From Macrothele yani (Eukaryota > Arthropoda > Arachnida > Araneae > Macrothelidae): a stretch of DNA of 64,000 nucleotides. Below the pieces are notes generated by a model that was not told where the DNA came from, ran no database searches, and saw nothing but the letters and a program-made list of their open reading frames with translations. The position numbers and the translations under genes were made by a program. Location of the stretch: contig CM077011.1 in assembly GCA_039090855.1 (NCBI GenBank), positions 136,216,749 to 136,280,748 of the forward strand, in the 5' to 3' direction. Below, one piece after another: positions 43,781 through 56,273 of this stretch (position 1 is its first letter; each line of letters opens with the position of its first letter).

Positions 43781-44890
43781 TAATTTTTTGGTTTTCAGGG
43801 GTTTTTGTATCCAGACTTTAAAGACCACCCAGCATGGCAATTTTTAGATCTTTAGGTTATTTAAAAATGGTCTAACAATTCGCAAAAAGTTCAAGCAGAC
43901 AATGTTTCAGAGCCACCATTTTGTTTTTTTATTTTGTTTTTAGACTTTTCCAGGTATCTGGATCTTAAGACCTATCGGCATGTCCAAACAATATTCCAAA
44001 GCTGACTTTTTTTTATTTATTATTATTATTATTTTGGTTTTCATACTTTTCTAGGTATATGGACCTTAAGACCTATATACATGCATGCCAATTTTCAGAT
44101 CTCTAGGTCATTTAGAAGTGGTCAAACAATTTGCAAAAAAATTCAAGAAGGCAATGTTCCAAAGCTGTCATTTTGATTTTTCTTTTTTTTTTTTTTTTTT
44201 CGTACTTTTTCTGGGTACATGGATCTTAAAAGACCTATCAGCATGCCAATTAGCAGATCTCTATGGATTTAGAAGTGATCGAACAATCGCAGCCAAACAC
44301 ACTCGTATTTTCCCTCTTTGCTTTTTATATACGATACGAAAGCCTATATTGTATTAATGTTTGCCGGCAAAAAAATGGCGAACTTTAAAAACATCGCTAC
44401 GTCATTGAGCATCGTGCCATTACCAGTTTGAGTGTAGCCTGTCCTTTCACCCAATGAGAAGAGAGGGCTATAAAAAGCTGCGTCACCATGGAAGCAGATC
44501 ACGGGACCAGAACTTTCCTGTGCTGTAAACGCTGAAGATAGAGTAAGCCGCTAGTCACTTTCTTTTGTCTTTAAAAAATGCCTAAAAATCAGAAAATTTG
44601 CTAATTTTTTTTTTATTTATTTATTATTTTTTTTTTTTGTGAAACAGGGATGATAGTTGGGAGTTTATGCTGTAAAAATTGCAATCCAGTATGATTTATA
44701 TTTTGCCATATATCTGTTTTTTAAAACGGATCCCATTGGGGGAAATAGAGAATTTTGTGAAATTTAAAGATTCAATTTCTCGTAAACTAAATTGAAATTA
44801 AAAAAAAAAAAAAGGGCCACGAGGTACAAAATTCCGCCATCGCCCATGTGCCTACAAAGTTTCATGGTTCTGTTGCTGTTAGTGTGTCCG
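43780..44890 (+). repeat. Promoter-like dispersed repeat, copy A, left part
   Basis: It begins with about three diverged units of roughly 170-190 bp (GGACCTTAAGACCTAT, TTTTCAGATCTCTAGGTCAT, AAGTGGTCAAACAATTCGC). A unique part follows (CACTCGTATTTTCCCTCTTT, ACGTCATTGAGCAT, CCAAT/TATA). It is cut at 44890 by a 5.1-kb insertion and continues at 49981. Other copies are at 53240-53885, 59415-60545 and 60705-61565. Confidence 0.75.
44451..44490 (+). promoter_or_regulatory. CCAAT plus TATA arrangement within the dispersed repeat
   Basis: CCAAT at 44451-44455 is followed by TATAAAA at 44469-44475 and an ATG at 44488. Copies C and D keep AATGAGAAGAG but have CTAAAAATAG instead of TATAAAA. It is promoter-like in layout; activity is inferred only. 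Confidence 0.4.
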
Positions 44891-45917
44891 CAGGGTTCGT
44901 ACTCTTTTTGGGGGAAAAACTTCAAGGACTTTCCAGGCCTTTTCCAGGCCATATACAAAAAATTCCAGGATGATTACTACGCTTTACAGTATCATGCTCA
45001 AATTATTTTTTAAAAGCAATTTCAGTTTTAAGTAATAAAAATGATGAAATATGCAAATGGATGAGTGTGCTTTATTACCCATTACATTTCTTTTTAATGT
45101 TTTTAATTGGCGAATTACCCAATAATGCTAAATTGAATCATGATGCAATTACCACAAGGCTATTCAGAAAATCCTTTCCCTCAATCAGAAAATGATTAAT
45201 TCAATCAGTCATTTTAGCTGCATCACTATTCTGCACTATCTTCCATGTAATCAGACTATTATTGATAACAACTGAAATTATTATAAAATAAAGTGAGGGC
45301 AGATTCAGAATTTAAGAATGGGGAGGGCGCACGTCTAACAGAGGACTGGTAAAAAAATCTCAGATTTATTTCCTCCAAAAAACACGGTGGTAAAACATGG
45401 AGGACCCATAAGGGGGAGATGGGGTGCTTGCCTGTCAGAGTACATCACAAACAGCAGTTCTGAAGTACTGCTGTGTGGATCACTGAAAAGTTCGGGCCAA
45501 TGTAAGACAAAACGTGGAGTTGCAAATCCATAAGTGAAAAAGTGTAATGTCTGAAAACAAGAAACTTGAGACAAAGCAAAGCACTTATCTACTTACTCAC
45601 CGCCCCCCTTTTTTTTTTTTGAAATGGGGGCATGTGCCTGTTATGCCCACAGGTGGATTCTAGCTCTGATAAAAAGTGTTTCCATACATGGGAATTATTT
45701 TCTTTTTCTTTTTAACATTCCCAATGACTGCCACTGGTGGATGCATATTGGGATGTGACTTTTGAAGGCAATGAAAATCTTAATTACTAGACAGAATATG
45801 TTCCAGACTTGAGGAAAATTTCATCCAATTGTAGTACAGTTATGTTAAATCAAAAAGCATAAGCCACGGAATCACTATGCACCTCAAGAAATGATTCGGG
45901 AGTGGACGATCATAGAA

Positions 45918-46110
45918 AGGTGAACCAATAGAGTTTAAAACAGAAAGTGTAATTTTAGGAACATGGCAACAAATTTCAAATAAGTTTCATCATAGAAGTC
46001 AGAAAGTCCTGGCCCACCACCCAACCCAAAAGAAAGGGTTAGGTGAACCAATAGAGTTTAAAACAGAAAGTGTAATTTTCAGAAAGTCCTGGCCCACCAC
46101 CCAACCCCCG
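45918..46110. repeat. Tandem duplication, about 120-bp period
   Basis: AGGTGAACCAATAGAGTTTA plus AAACAGAAAGTGTAATTTT appears at 45918 and 46041, and AGAAAGTCCTGGCCCACCAC at 46000 and 46080. It abuts the 3' end of the RNase H coding fragment. Confidence 0.8.
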
Positions 46111-46690
46111 GTGAAATAGTGGCAAGGGTGTGACGACCAAAGAGGAAGCAGATCTAGCAGCCGCATCAGCACACTCGTTACCCGAGATTCCAACATGCCC
46201 AGGAATCCAGCAAAACTGAACTTGAAAACCGGCCCCGAGCAAACGACGAAGTAACTGTCTCACATTCACGAGAAAAGGATGGTCACGGCAATCTGCAGAT
46301 GACAAAGACTGCAAGACACTCAAGGAATCCGTATAGACCATAGCACGATGATGAGAACTCGACTGAACATGGAGAAGAGCGAGATACACAGCATGCATCT
46401 CCGCTGAAAACACTGTGGCCTCAGCTGGGATCCGCGCTACTGAAACGTCATCTACACAGACAGCCGCGGATCCAACGACTCCATGCATTTTGGAGCCATC
46501 AGTAAAAATAGGAGTGTAATCAAAATTTAGGTCACGGTGCTCAGCGAAGAGCTGCTGGTACACTGACGCAGGGGTTGAGGATTTATCGAAAGATGTAAAG
46601 GTGGTATCAACCATGACACCAAGTGGGTGCCATGGCGGATCCCCAAAGCCCCTGGTCTCTCCAACAAGTGACAAGTCGAGCCCCATATTC
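46085..46690 (-). CDS. LINE-derived RNase H domain fragment
   Basis: Within an open minus-strand frame (46770-46039) lies an RNase H1-type fold: FTDGSKMHGVVGSAAVCVDD (first catalytic Asp), IPAEATVFSAEMHAVYLALL (Glu), AMVYTDSLSVLQSL (second Asp) and VQFCWIPGHVGISGNECADA (His and last Asp region). All key residues are present. In I/Jockey-like LINEs this domain follows the reverse transcriptase and degrades the RNA strand. Here it stands alone; the first ~30 residues and last ~25 are local flanking sequence read through. Although the domain is intact, nothing indicates expression. It belongs to a different LINE clade from the RTE copies. Confidence 0.8.
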
Positions 46691-46799
46691 GAAACATCTA
46701 TTATTTTAATGGATAAAAATGCATTTTGCAACATGACAATTGCTTTCATCTTTTTTAATCCATCCAGCATATTTAGGATTTATTAGCCAAAGATCACTA

Positions 46800-48380
46800 A
46801 AAGTACACTTACCCATATTTAATGGGGGGGGGGGAGGGGAAATGGGTAAATCAACTGAAACAGTAAATGAAAACCAAAAAAATATCTAAGATCAGGAACC
46901 ACACAACTAAAAATTGAGAATTTCCCCTGAGTAAGGGGCTACACATGTGACCAATTACTATAGGCCAGATTTTAAGTAATTAAAGAAAAAGGGGTCTTAC
47001 TGCTATGTTCTTTCCTGCTCCCCCAGCTTTGTCCTTTAGGCAGCCTGGGTTGCAAATGCTTTGGCATTGATTTAGTCTTCATTCAAAACAAGGAAACAAC
47101 ACTTAGTGAAGTTACTGTTTTATGACCTGTATGCCAATCAGTAGACAGAGTGTTGTGCTAAAAGACTGTTACAAAGCATCACCTCTTACAGCTGGGCTCC
47201 AAACCAGAGGAAAGGAAATGTTAACAAACACTTAGTGCCTGAGGGAAGCAAAACTTTGTACTGGGTCCCCTCCTCCAAGTCTCAAATCTTTCATACTTAC
47301 CCAGCTGGAGAGTGGACGTAGGGCTTCAAGCTTGGAGAATGAATACTGACTGCTCTTATATCTATGCCTTTGAATTTAATTTCGACCATTTTCAACAGGG
47401 TAGGTTCCTAGGTTGTACCTAACAGCATACTAAAATTTCGCCAAAATCCAACCCTTTTTACGTGAATTATCGTACGGACAAATGGAAAAAACCAAAGCAT
47501 AAACGTTTCTGCAACCTACAGTTCGAAAGGGTTAGTAATTTCTAAAATAAAAACATAACGAACAGCGTGAAAACTAGCTCATACACAGAATATTTGAAAC
47601 TACAGTATGCGCTCTCAATTATTAGGGATGATAGGGGGAAGGGAATAGAACTGTCCATAATTAGCATGTTCTCGTTGCGCTAGGCGCTTAAGCACTGCTG
47701 AATTCCGTCAGACCCCCAATGGTCAAATGATTGAAATGTGCTGATGTTCATGGAATGAAATGGTTGATCAGCTATGATAACCACATAAAAGTTCGAAGGG
47801 GGCGATTTTTTTTTTACTTTATGCAACATTCTACATTACTTCAGTATTTATCTTGTCATCATCAACAATAGCAATGTAACTACCACTTACGATCGCGGAT
47901 ATCGGCCAACTGAAAATCTGCCATACAACTAAGGGATACAGCACACAGGTATCATGTTACAGTGTATTGTAATTGAAAAAAAAAAAAGATTTCAGAAATT
48001 AAAATCGAAAAAAAAAAAAAACTTTCAGAAATTAATATTATCAAGTCATGGTGTTTCAAAAATCCGCTTTCCTTTATAATGTTTAAAAACATGTAAGGTT
48101 TTTCCTTTTTACCTGTCGTGTATAATAAAATGGGTTGATTTTTTATGGAATCAGACGTCCATATGTCCGATTGTCTTCGTCTGAGTTCACACGTTAGCTA
48201 CTGTGTACAAGTAGACATATTTTTTCAGCTCAAAAATATGTAGTTTTGTATGTATTCACAGTATAACTCATTCCGTATTCCCACAGAACAAAATTCAGCA
48301 GATACAAATGAAGAACATCAAGACCCACCCAACACCATGTTTCCGATTGTCTGCTGTTTATATTCAAGAAATGCGAATAT
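46800..48380. other. Interior of the 44891-49980 element, no gene
   Basis: There is a G-rich run at about 46824-46840 and A-runs near 47976 and 48011. I see nothing coding. Confidence 0.45.
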
Positions 48381-49860
48381 GGATCAATGGTGAATGCAGC
48401 AACTATGGTTTTTATTTATTACCAAGAAAAAAAAAAGGAGCCTGAAAGCTGTAAAGCTGAAACGGATATTTCTCCCCCTCCCGAAAACATTCCAATTAAG
48501 TTCAAACAGCAGGAGCACGCGTCCACGCACACTCAACCTCTGGAATGTCCTGATGGAACGGCTTCTTTTCATTTGGCACATCGCCATAAATCACCACCTG
48601 CAGCTCACTGTTCACCCTAACTATAGGAGAAAACGTAAAAAAAAAAAATGCTGCCCAATTTTCGACAAAATGACCAAATTTACGTCATAACGTTGCAATT
48701 TACTAAACTACGTTTATCTGCTGAATTTCGCCTAAATCCATTGAAAACTTTTTAATTATAGATTTTTTTATTAAAACAGTAACTCAGACATCTGAATAAA
48801 AATGTATGTTTGTAATTAAAGTAGAGTCCATATCATCACAGAAACAAAATTTAAGGATCACTCTGTTTAAATAAAACCATGGCATCTAAAAAAAAATAAT
48901 TTGCTTGCTTTTCCCGTAATTTATAATTGCCGTTTTTTTTTTTGAATCCGATTTTGCAACGGAAGATTTTTTTTTTTTTTTTTTTGCATCTGCTAAAGTT
49001 TCAAACGGAATTCGGCGAAATTCGCACTAGAACTTTATTGTGATGTATTTTAACCACTGTAAAAATTTTACTGTGTTATTTTCAAAATTCCGGAAAATGG
49101 ATTTCTGAAAATATCTCTTAGTCCTTTTGAGCCGTGGAAGTGATAAACAGGTGTTTGCTTTCTTCCCAACCAAGGGCTTCGGATCAGCGCTCCCAGCTGT
49201 CAATCAACCGTTGCTATGGTAACACACTTTCTGCTCAAGGCTCACTGTCTAAAGAGGCACACATAATAAAAATTTCCAATGCTAACTTTTTAAGTTTTAA
49301 ACCGATTCAAATGGAATTTTGGGAGTAAGCTTCTGTAATCCAATTATAGTAAATGTAAAAATTTCAGCCACTTTTGTGAAAAATTCGCAAAGATAGTTTT
49401 CTTATTTTTTATCATAAGTAGCCGAAGTCTCTTGAGGGGTGGGCCGGAAGCAAGCGTCTTAATGCAATAAACAAGGAGCAGATGAATGTGTTGTTCAGGC
49501 ATACTCTTCACTGGTGGATGCCAGCTGACTTGGTAAACACGCGACCCCCTTGCAAATGCTAAATGTCTCTTCTTTCCCCTACTGTTGTTCTCAGTAGTTG
49601 TCGGACGGACATCACGCTCAGGGCTAGAGAATGCATCAAGCTCCCCTTCCCTAACAGACCCGCTAGTAATCATCCAATTTTATTGCACTGGAAGTAGTGC
49701 TTCCCCCCCCCAGCCAAATTAGGATTTGGGCACATCCGAAACACCACTGTAGCCGGCGGTTTCTTTGAGAACAGAGGAGAGGAACTTAAAAAAATTAAGG
49801 GGTAACAGTCAGTAACACGATTTCCTAAAAGGGCATTTTTTTTAAGCACTAATTTCAAAT
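48381..49860. repeat. Diverged dispersed repeats inside the 44891-49980 element
   Basis: Pieces resemble 1-80 (49315-49400), 35405-35500 (49010-49070) and 14775-14815 (48721-48765, TTTCGCCTAAATCC and TTTTTAATTATAGA). No protein family is seen. Confidence 0.4.
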
Positions 49861-49980
49861 TTCAAGGCTTTTCAAGACAGCATTAAAAAAATACCGTTTT
49901 TCCAGGATATTCCAGGCCTTGAAAACGTTATCATGATTTTCCAGGACTTTCCAGGTTTTCAAGCACGCGTGCGCACCCTG

Positions 49981-50216
49981 TGTCTGGAACGCGAACTGAT
50001 AGCACTTTTTTGCTTACCTTAATTTTGAAATACAATAGCTCTAGAAGTATCACCGGAATCGAAAAACGCTTTACTTCAGCGTATTCTTCGAGATATGTAA
50101 ATTTCATATTTTTGTGTTAAATACTTTTTGCGCTGCGAACTAGAAAAGAGCGAGTGTCGCAAAATTTCTAAAACAGTGGAGGCGGCAGTTACTTTATTTT
50201 AGAATAGAGAGATTAT
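49981..50216 (+). repeat. Promoter-like dispersed repeat, copy A, right part
   Basis: It continues the repeat cut at 44890 (GGAACGCGAACTGATAGCAC, TTTTGCTTACCTTAA, TGCGCTGCGAACTAG) and ends TTTAGAATAGAGAGATT, as in copies B-D. Confidence 0.8.
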
Positions 50217-50505
50217 TGCATTTCTGCATTAATCCCAGGAATTCCTCAGAAGACTTCCAAAATGGCTGAATTCCTCCTTTTGGAGGAACTCTTTCACCCC
50301 TGATTCAATAAATGGGGTGGGGATAACCTTACCTCTAAAATACAGGTAGCAAATTTGAATCTGACTTTTTTTGATATTCAATACCTCTATTGCACACCCT
50401 TTGCTGATATGCACTATTCTTTTCAAAACAGCTCGTCAGCCAGTGGATTTAGCATTAGTGCTGGGTAAAATAGTTACTCATATTTTTACATGTTTCAAAT
50501 GTCTT

Positions 50506-50790
<285 letters not shown>

Positions 50791-51919
50791 AGAAGAATTG
50801 ATCTAAGCCCACCTTACCCCAATATTACTAAATCTGCACCAAACTTAGTAGCCAGACTAGCCATTAAATACTTTCTTTACAGAGATCTGCTTGATCTATA
50901 GATTTAATTATAATAATAAAGTTTTTTTAACATTTCAGATATGAGAACATCATAACACCCTGAGGTTCGCAGAATGTATCCCACGCTGTTGTTTTCTGTT
51001 CAACACTTTATGATTTTCTTGGCAAAAAAGACCAAATTCTCAGTGCTGAGCTATATATACTGGAGATCTTAAAATTTGACATATAGTTAAAGAAATAAGT
51101 TATGTCTAAACAAGGCTTTTCAATTTGTATTGCATAACTTCAAATGGATAAGATTTCTGAACATCATTAGAAAGCTTATCACATTTATGATGATGTTACT
51201 GACAGTGCAATGTCTGCCTCCACTATGAATTACTTGGAAGTCACTGAATAAGTAAATCCAATCTCATCTTGTGCGTGGCTGGCATGTGCAAATGACACTT
51301 ACTTTCCAAATGTGCCTTGCATTTCGTTACAATTGAAAAACGTTGCCAGTGCATATCTATACTGAGCACTACTGTCAGTGTTCAGTGCCTATCTGTACTG
51401 AGCACTGCTGTCAGTGTTCAAAAATTTCACCACTAATGTAGTTTCAAATGCAATATAGGTGCAGTTTTTTATTATTTTTACATACCATATATATATATAT
51501 CAAGATGAAACAAACATTTTACCCCTCAAGGTCAAATAAACTTTTTTTAGCAGTTTTGAAAATAAGAAAAAATTATTTGTGATGATATGCACTATAATAG
51601 ATCTAGCCTCTCATGGGCAATTGAAAACAATTTTTAAGAACTGATATGACTTTAAACACCTCAGCTTAGGACACATATAGTATAATATCATACAGCATTG
51701 AAGTTCTTATCATTAGGTTCTGTAAATTTCAATCACTAAAATTCAAAAGTACATATATTTTTCAGTCATTCAAACATAAACTACAGAATTTGGCAAAAAA
51801 ATAAAAAAAAATAAAAAAAAATCACATGTTTTCTTGAATCAACAAAGTGACAATGCTTGAACTTTTGTACATCAATAAATAACTCAGAATTAAAGTCTAC
51901 TGGCTACTTAATACTCAAG
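50791..51919. other. Intron sequence, with a small tandem repeat
   Basis: TACTGAGCACTRCTGTCAGT, then GTTCA, occurs twice near 51358-51419. No gene is seen. Confidence 0.55.
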
Positions 51920-52677
51920 CAGGGTTCCCACTAAAAGTAATAAAAAAACTCACTGACTTTTCCAGGTTCTCCAGGTGGTTTTTAAAGTTTTCCAGAGTGG
52001 CATGTTGCAAAGAATTGTTACATTTCATTCCATTCCATTCATTTTTCTCACCAAAACACACAGTTGTAAATTCTTTACGTAATTTGTCTTTATAAAATTA
52101 CCTGCTTTTCATTAACAACAACTAACTGTGCACATTATTTCATGTACCAAAGTTCCATGAACTTTTGTGAATACTACACACACAGTATTTGGAAATACAT
52201 TCCCATAGAAACAGGTCGTATGTAGGGGGAAATCTGTCAGTTGAATAGTTTCAGTTTTTCTATAACACAATGCAGCTAAGCTTAATGATGGAATGGCTCT
52301 GTTCAAAGATACATGTTTCAAGAGAATCAACAGACAAAGGACTTTGATCCATCATTTGGTTGGTTCTCTTGTGAAGTGTTTCTTCAAGCAGGAGTTCCAT
52401 GTTATAACAACTGCCTGCAGAAATTGAACAAAAGCTTAACAACTGGAAATTTTAAAAATCCAATTTTGCAATTTTTTTTTTTTTTTAGAGAATAAAGGAA
52501 ATACTTAATATAACTGAAAGTAAGATCTACCAAATTCTAGGCAGGCAGTAATTGGAGGCAAAAGTTTGAAATCTTGAAAAAATAAGTTTCCTTGAGTTTT
52601 CCCTGATTTTTGGAACCATTTTCAAATTCCCGAGAATTCCAGGTTACCCCTGTTTTCCAGGTTGAGTGGGAACCCTG
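51920..52677. mobile_element. MITE of the CAGGGTTCCCAC family, 5-bp duplication TCAAG
   Basis: The left end is CAGGGTTCCCACTAAAAG and the right end GAGTGGGAACCCTG. TCAAG lies immediately on both sides. It is 758 bp with no transposase and is closely related to 56274-57101. Confidence 0.88.
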
Positions 52678-52788
52678 TCAAGGTTTAATATACGAGATTT
52701 GATTCTTTGGTTAGAATATATTTAAATTCTGTAATTATGAACCTCTTTTTAACACCCACTTAAAACGAAAAAAAAAAAAAAAACATAC

Positions 52789-52874
52789 CTTTTAGGCATT
52801 TCTTTTCAACCAAAACATCAACAATCTTGAAAAAGGTATCTGAAGTTAAAGCATGAACTTCACCTTTCTTCATC
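52789..52874 (-). CDS. Exon (a) of a split host gene
   Basis: An 86-nt minus-strand segment lies between an acceptor (TTTGTTTAAAG, ending at 52875) and a donor (GTATGTTT, starting 52788). After one leading base it reads MKKGEVHALTSDTFFKIVDV, LVEKKCLK, with one spare G. That G joins the AA of exon 43137-42948 to make Glu, so the spliced product continues IVDIVQVMSCIL. The Met here is not necessarily the start, because the leading base implies an earlier exon, to the right. The segment is free of transposon motifs. Predicted helices fit a PPR-like repeat protein, not proven. The MITE at 51920-52677 lies only about 110 bp downstream, in the intron. Confidence 0.6.
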
Positions 52875-53239
52875 CTTTAAACAAATGAAGATTACAGACA
52901 TTATTTCATCACTGTAGAAAGGTCAATAATAGAATTATACAAACATGCAAAAACCCACATCTTTCCTAACAATAAGCAAAACTATATGAAAAAAATTTCA
53001 AGATGTGCAATAAATTTTCATTTAGTGTGCACCTGCGTATTTTTGTAGTGCTCCTCACTTTTCGGAAAGCTTTTTCCACAATTAAGCACACTCCTCCCAC
53101 ATAAGTGCAGAATACTTTGCAGGATTCTATAGTGCATTCATACAATTTTTTCTAAAGCAACATCAAAAGATGTTTTTGTTTAATTTTTTTTTTTTTTGTA
53201 CTTTTAACTTTTAAAGCTGTGTGGATGTTCTTAGAAAAA

Positions 53240-53685
53240 CAATTATAAGGTTAAATTCTCTCTATTCTAAAAAAAAAGTAACTGCTGCCACTGTTTTAGA
53301 AATTTTGCGACACTCTTGCTTTCCTAGCTCGCAGCGCAAAATGTATTAAACACAAAAATATGCAATTTACATCGCTTGTAGAGAATTGTTTAAAGAACAC
53401 GCTGAAATAAACCATTTTTCAATTCTAGTGATACTTCAAGAGCTATTGTATTTCAAAGTTAAGGTAAGCAAAAAAGTGCTATAAGGTCGCGTTCCGGACA
53501 CACTAACAGCAATAGAACCACAAAACTTTGTAGGCATGTAGCGCCATGACCGAATGGCACTACATGCCTACAAAGTTTCTCTATTACGCGATGGGATTCA
53601 TTTAAAAAAATGGATATATGGCAAACTATAAATCATAACGCATTGCAATTTTTACAGCATAAGCTTACAACTATCATCCCTTTTT

Positions 53686-53720
<35 letters not shown>

Positions 53721-53885
53721 AAGAAAAAGTCATTTTCTGATTTTTAAGCATTTTTTAAAGACGCAAAGGAAAGAAACGAACGGCTTGTCTGTCTTCATGA
53801 TAACCACAGAGGAACGTTCTGGTCCTGTGACGTATGGGCTGCCATGGTGACGCAGAGAATTTGTTATGCATATGTTTTGCTGGTA
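53240..53885 (-). repeat. Promoter-like dispersed repeat, copy B
   Basis: Inverse copy of the A/C/D family: CTCTCTATTCTAAAAAAAAA, AGCTCGCAGCGCAAAATG, GCGTTCCGGACACACTAACA and, at the far end, a segment like GTGACGCAGAG. It shows the uninterrupted target site of the insertion at 44890. Confidence 0.8.
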
Positions 53886-54097
53886 AAGCTATCTCAGTTG
53901 TTTAAGGTGGACGTCAAGTAATTTTGCTTCTTCAGGGTGGCTACAAAATCATGAACAAGAAGTTCCCTGACTTTTCCAAGTTTTCCAGGGGAAATGCACT
54001 TTTTTCCCTGACCGCTACATACAAACCTGAAAAGTGATTGAATACACTGGAAAATAATAAAAAAATCTTTTTTTATTTCAATTTTTACAAACAAGTA

Positions 54098-56094
54098 CAG
54101 TCAATTCTTGATAACACGAAATTTCTGATAACTCAAAAAAATTAAATTCCTTTCGAAATGCCCTAGGCACATAATGAAGTTGTGGTCATCATTGATAAGC
54201 CGAATTTTTTTTTGTGGCCAACGTGATAACTCAAAATGTTCCTGTTTAAAAATAAAAAAAAATAGCCTATAAAATGCAAACACGGGATTGATGCACAACT
54301 CATTCATAAGAATAGACAACAAAAGCAAACATTCCATGCTGACCACTTTAACCTTGAAAAGTGACCTCCCTTTGAATTAATTCTGCCACCACTCAGCCAG
54401 GGACAGACTGCAATTACATTCCCTGCAACACATCTTTAATGTCCACCAATAAGTAATCCAACGGTCATCTTTAACATTCAAAAAGAGTTTCAGACTGGCC
54501 TCTTACCATTCGACCTAATAGTTCAGCAGCACTTTTAGTTAAGTTTGTGTTGCGTATTCTTGTTCTGAACAAATTCAAGCTTTGATTCATAAAATTAATT
54601 TTTCTAAACTTGTGCCTTCAAATCACAAGTTGAACACATGTTTCTTCGCTGATAAAAGTCAAAGTTATTAAATATCTTGAAAAAAAAAAAATACACAGCA
54701 TTTTGTAATACCGGGGAGCAACAATGTCTACAATTCTAAAGAATAAAGAGGCAATTTCTTCTTTTTTTTAAAGGAAGCCACAGCAAAAAGAAAAGGGAAT
54801 GTGCAAGGTATTGGAATATTCGAGAGATGCTTAATGGAAATAAGGTATTCAGTGTAGAGATAAAAATGTGCAACTGAGGGAATCTATCATGAGAGAAGAA
54901 GCTAAAGTCAAAAAGCAACTAGGTCAAATGATTTCTGGTTTCAGAAATTGTCACAATCTTAGACATCATAAGCATCGAGGTGAAAATGTAACCATGGATG
55001 AAGAGATTTGCTCCAAATGGTTGAAGAAACTGTCTACTATTTTAAGAGAAGATGACCAAAGATGTTTCCAGTGATGACAAAACAAGACTGTTTTTAAAGT
55101 GTCTTCCTGACAATACTATATCTTTGAAACATGAAACTACTCATGGTGTCAGAAGCACAGCAAAAGATCATGTATTGAGTGAGTGGAACTAAGAAACTTA
55201 AGCCAATATTGACACACAAATCTAAAAAAAAACCCTAGATATTTTCTGCAAGAAAATCTTGATTCACTGACAATCAATCAAATAAAGACATCTGAATAAC
55301 TAACAGAATTTTTCAAAACTGTCTGAAAATGTTCTATAAAAAATTGTGCAGCAGATGTGTAAAGGATTCTCATCATTAAATAACTGTACTGTGCATGAAT
55401 GCATTTCTGAAATTCAATCCATAAACATCCAATTTTTACTAGCTGATACATCATGAAAATTGCAAACATAAGACAATGGTGAAGAAACTTGAAGATCTGG
55501 TGGGACATAAACTTCATGAAGAATGAAACCTAGTTTTGCAAAATTTAAAATTAGATAAAAAAGAAAAATTTTTAGCATATGAAATATTGACATTGAAATA
55601 TAGATTTGAGTAGATTTAAGAGCGGGGGATGAAGACATAGCCCAATTAAATCCTCAACTTGTTGATGAAGATGAGTTGGAGGAGTGCCCAAGCCTCTACT
55701 GTTGGGGAACAAAAAGCCCGAGCAGCAACAAACATTTTGCAAAACTTTTTGAAGCCACAACTGAAACAAGTGATGAAATTTTTAATGCAACTGCACACTT
55801 GAAATTGCTGTTGAATGTGAAAAGCCAATAAAAATAAAAAAACTATCAACCGATTTCTTCAAACTGTAGCCACGTAATTCAGTATATTAAGTTGTTGTTG
55901 TTTTTATCCTTAAACAACAGTTTGAAGAAATAAAAAAATATTTACACCTTAAAAATATGCAGTTTTAATGTAAAATGCCCATTTAAAGATGTAGCTAAAC
56001 ATGTAATTGAGTTTGCATTACTTTCTGTTGACAACTTGAATTTTTTTCTCACTCTCCTTTGGATTTGTCTTTTGAAAAGTTGACTGTACTTTCA
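54098..56094 (+). mobile_element. Tigger/pogo element
   Basis: The left end TACAGTCAATTCTTGATAAC and the right end (inverse of TACAGTCAACTTTTC) form short TIRs with TA. The interior carries a plus-strand Tigger-like relic. It is about 2.0 kb. Confidence 0.65.
54860..55192 (+). pseudogene. Tigger/pogo-type transposase relic
   Basis: The plus strand gives LRESIMREEAKVKKQ, then a decayed binding domain, then VTMDEEICSKWLKKLSTILR. After a one-base shift it gives SDDKTRLFLKCLPDNTISLK, HETTHGVRSTAKDHVLSEW and a stop near 55192. In intact relatives the motif is xADETGLFFxxLPDKT with a catalytic Asp; here it is SDDKTRLFL, so that region is mutated. The remaining DDE domain is unreadable. It lies within TIRs of matching type and in the opposite orientation to the hAT gene it invaded. 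Confidence 0.65.
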
Positions 56095-56273
56095 GAAAGT
56101 ACGTAAGCTACAAAGATTCATTTTTTGCTAGAAATTTAATTTTTTCGCCAATAACATTTGCACTGTCTTTTGCATCTTGAATTTTTGCTTTCTTGACCTG
56201 TAGCTGCTGTACCATCATTAAAACCTTCCTTTTTTCATTCTGTACTTTCTTTTTCTTATCATATTCACTTTGA

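Larger units (their letters stand above)
44891..49980. mobile_element. 5.1-kb TIR element (CAGGG family) with 6-bp duplication
   Basis: The left end is CAGGGTTCGTACTC and the right end the inverse of CAGGGTGCGCACGCG. AAGGACTTTCCAGG and TTTTCCAGG motifs are sub-terminal. TGTCCG before and TGTCTG after form a likely 6-bp duplication, and paralogous repeats at 60290 and 61352 have the unoccupied site. Inside are a LINE RNase H fragment, a 120-bp tandem duplication and dispersed repeats, but no transposase. Confidence 0.75.
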
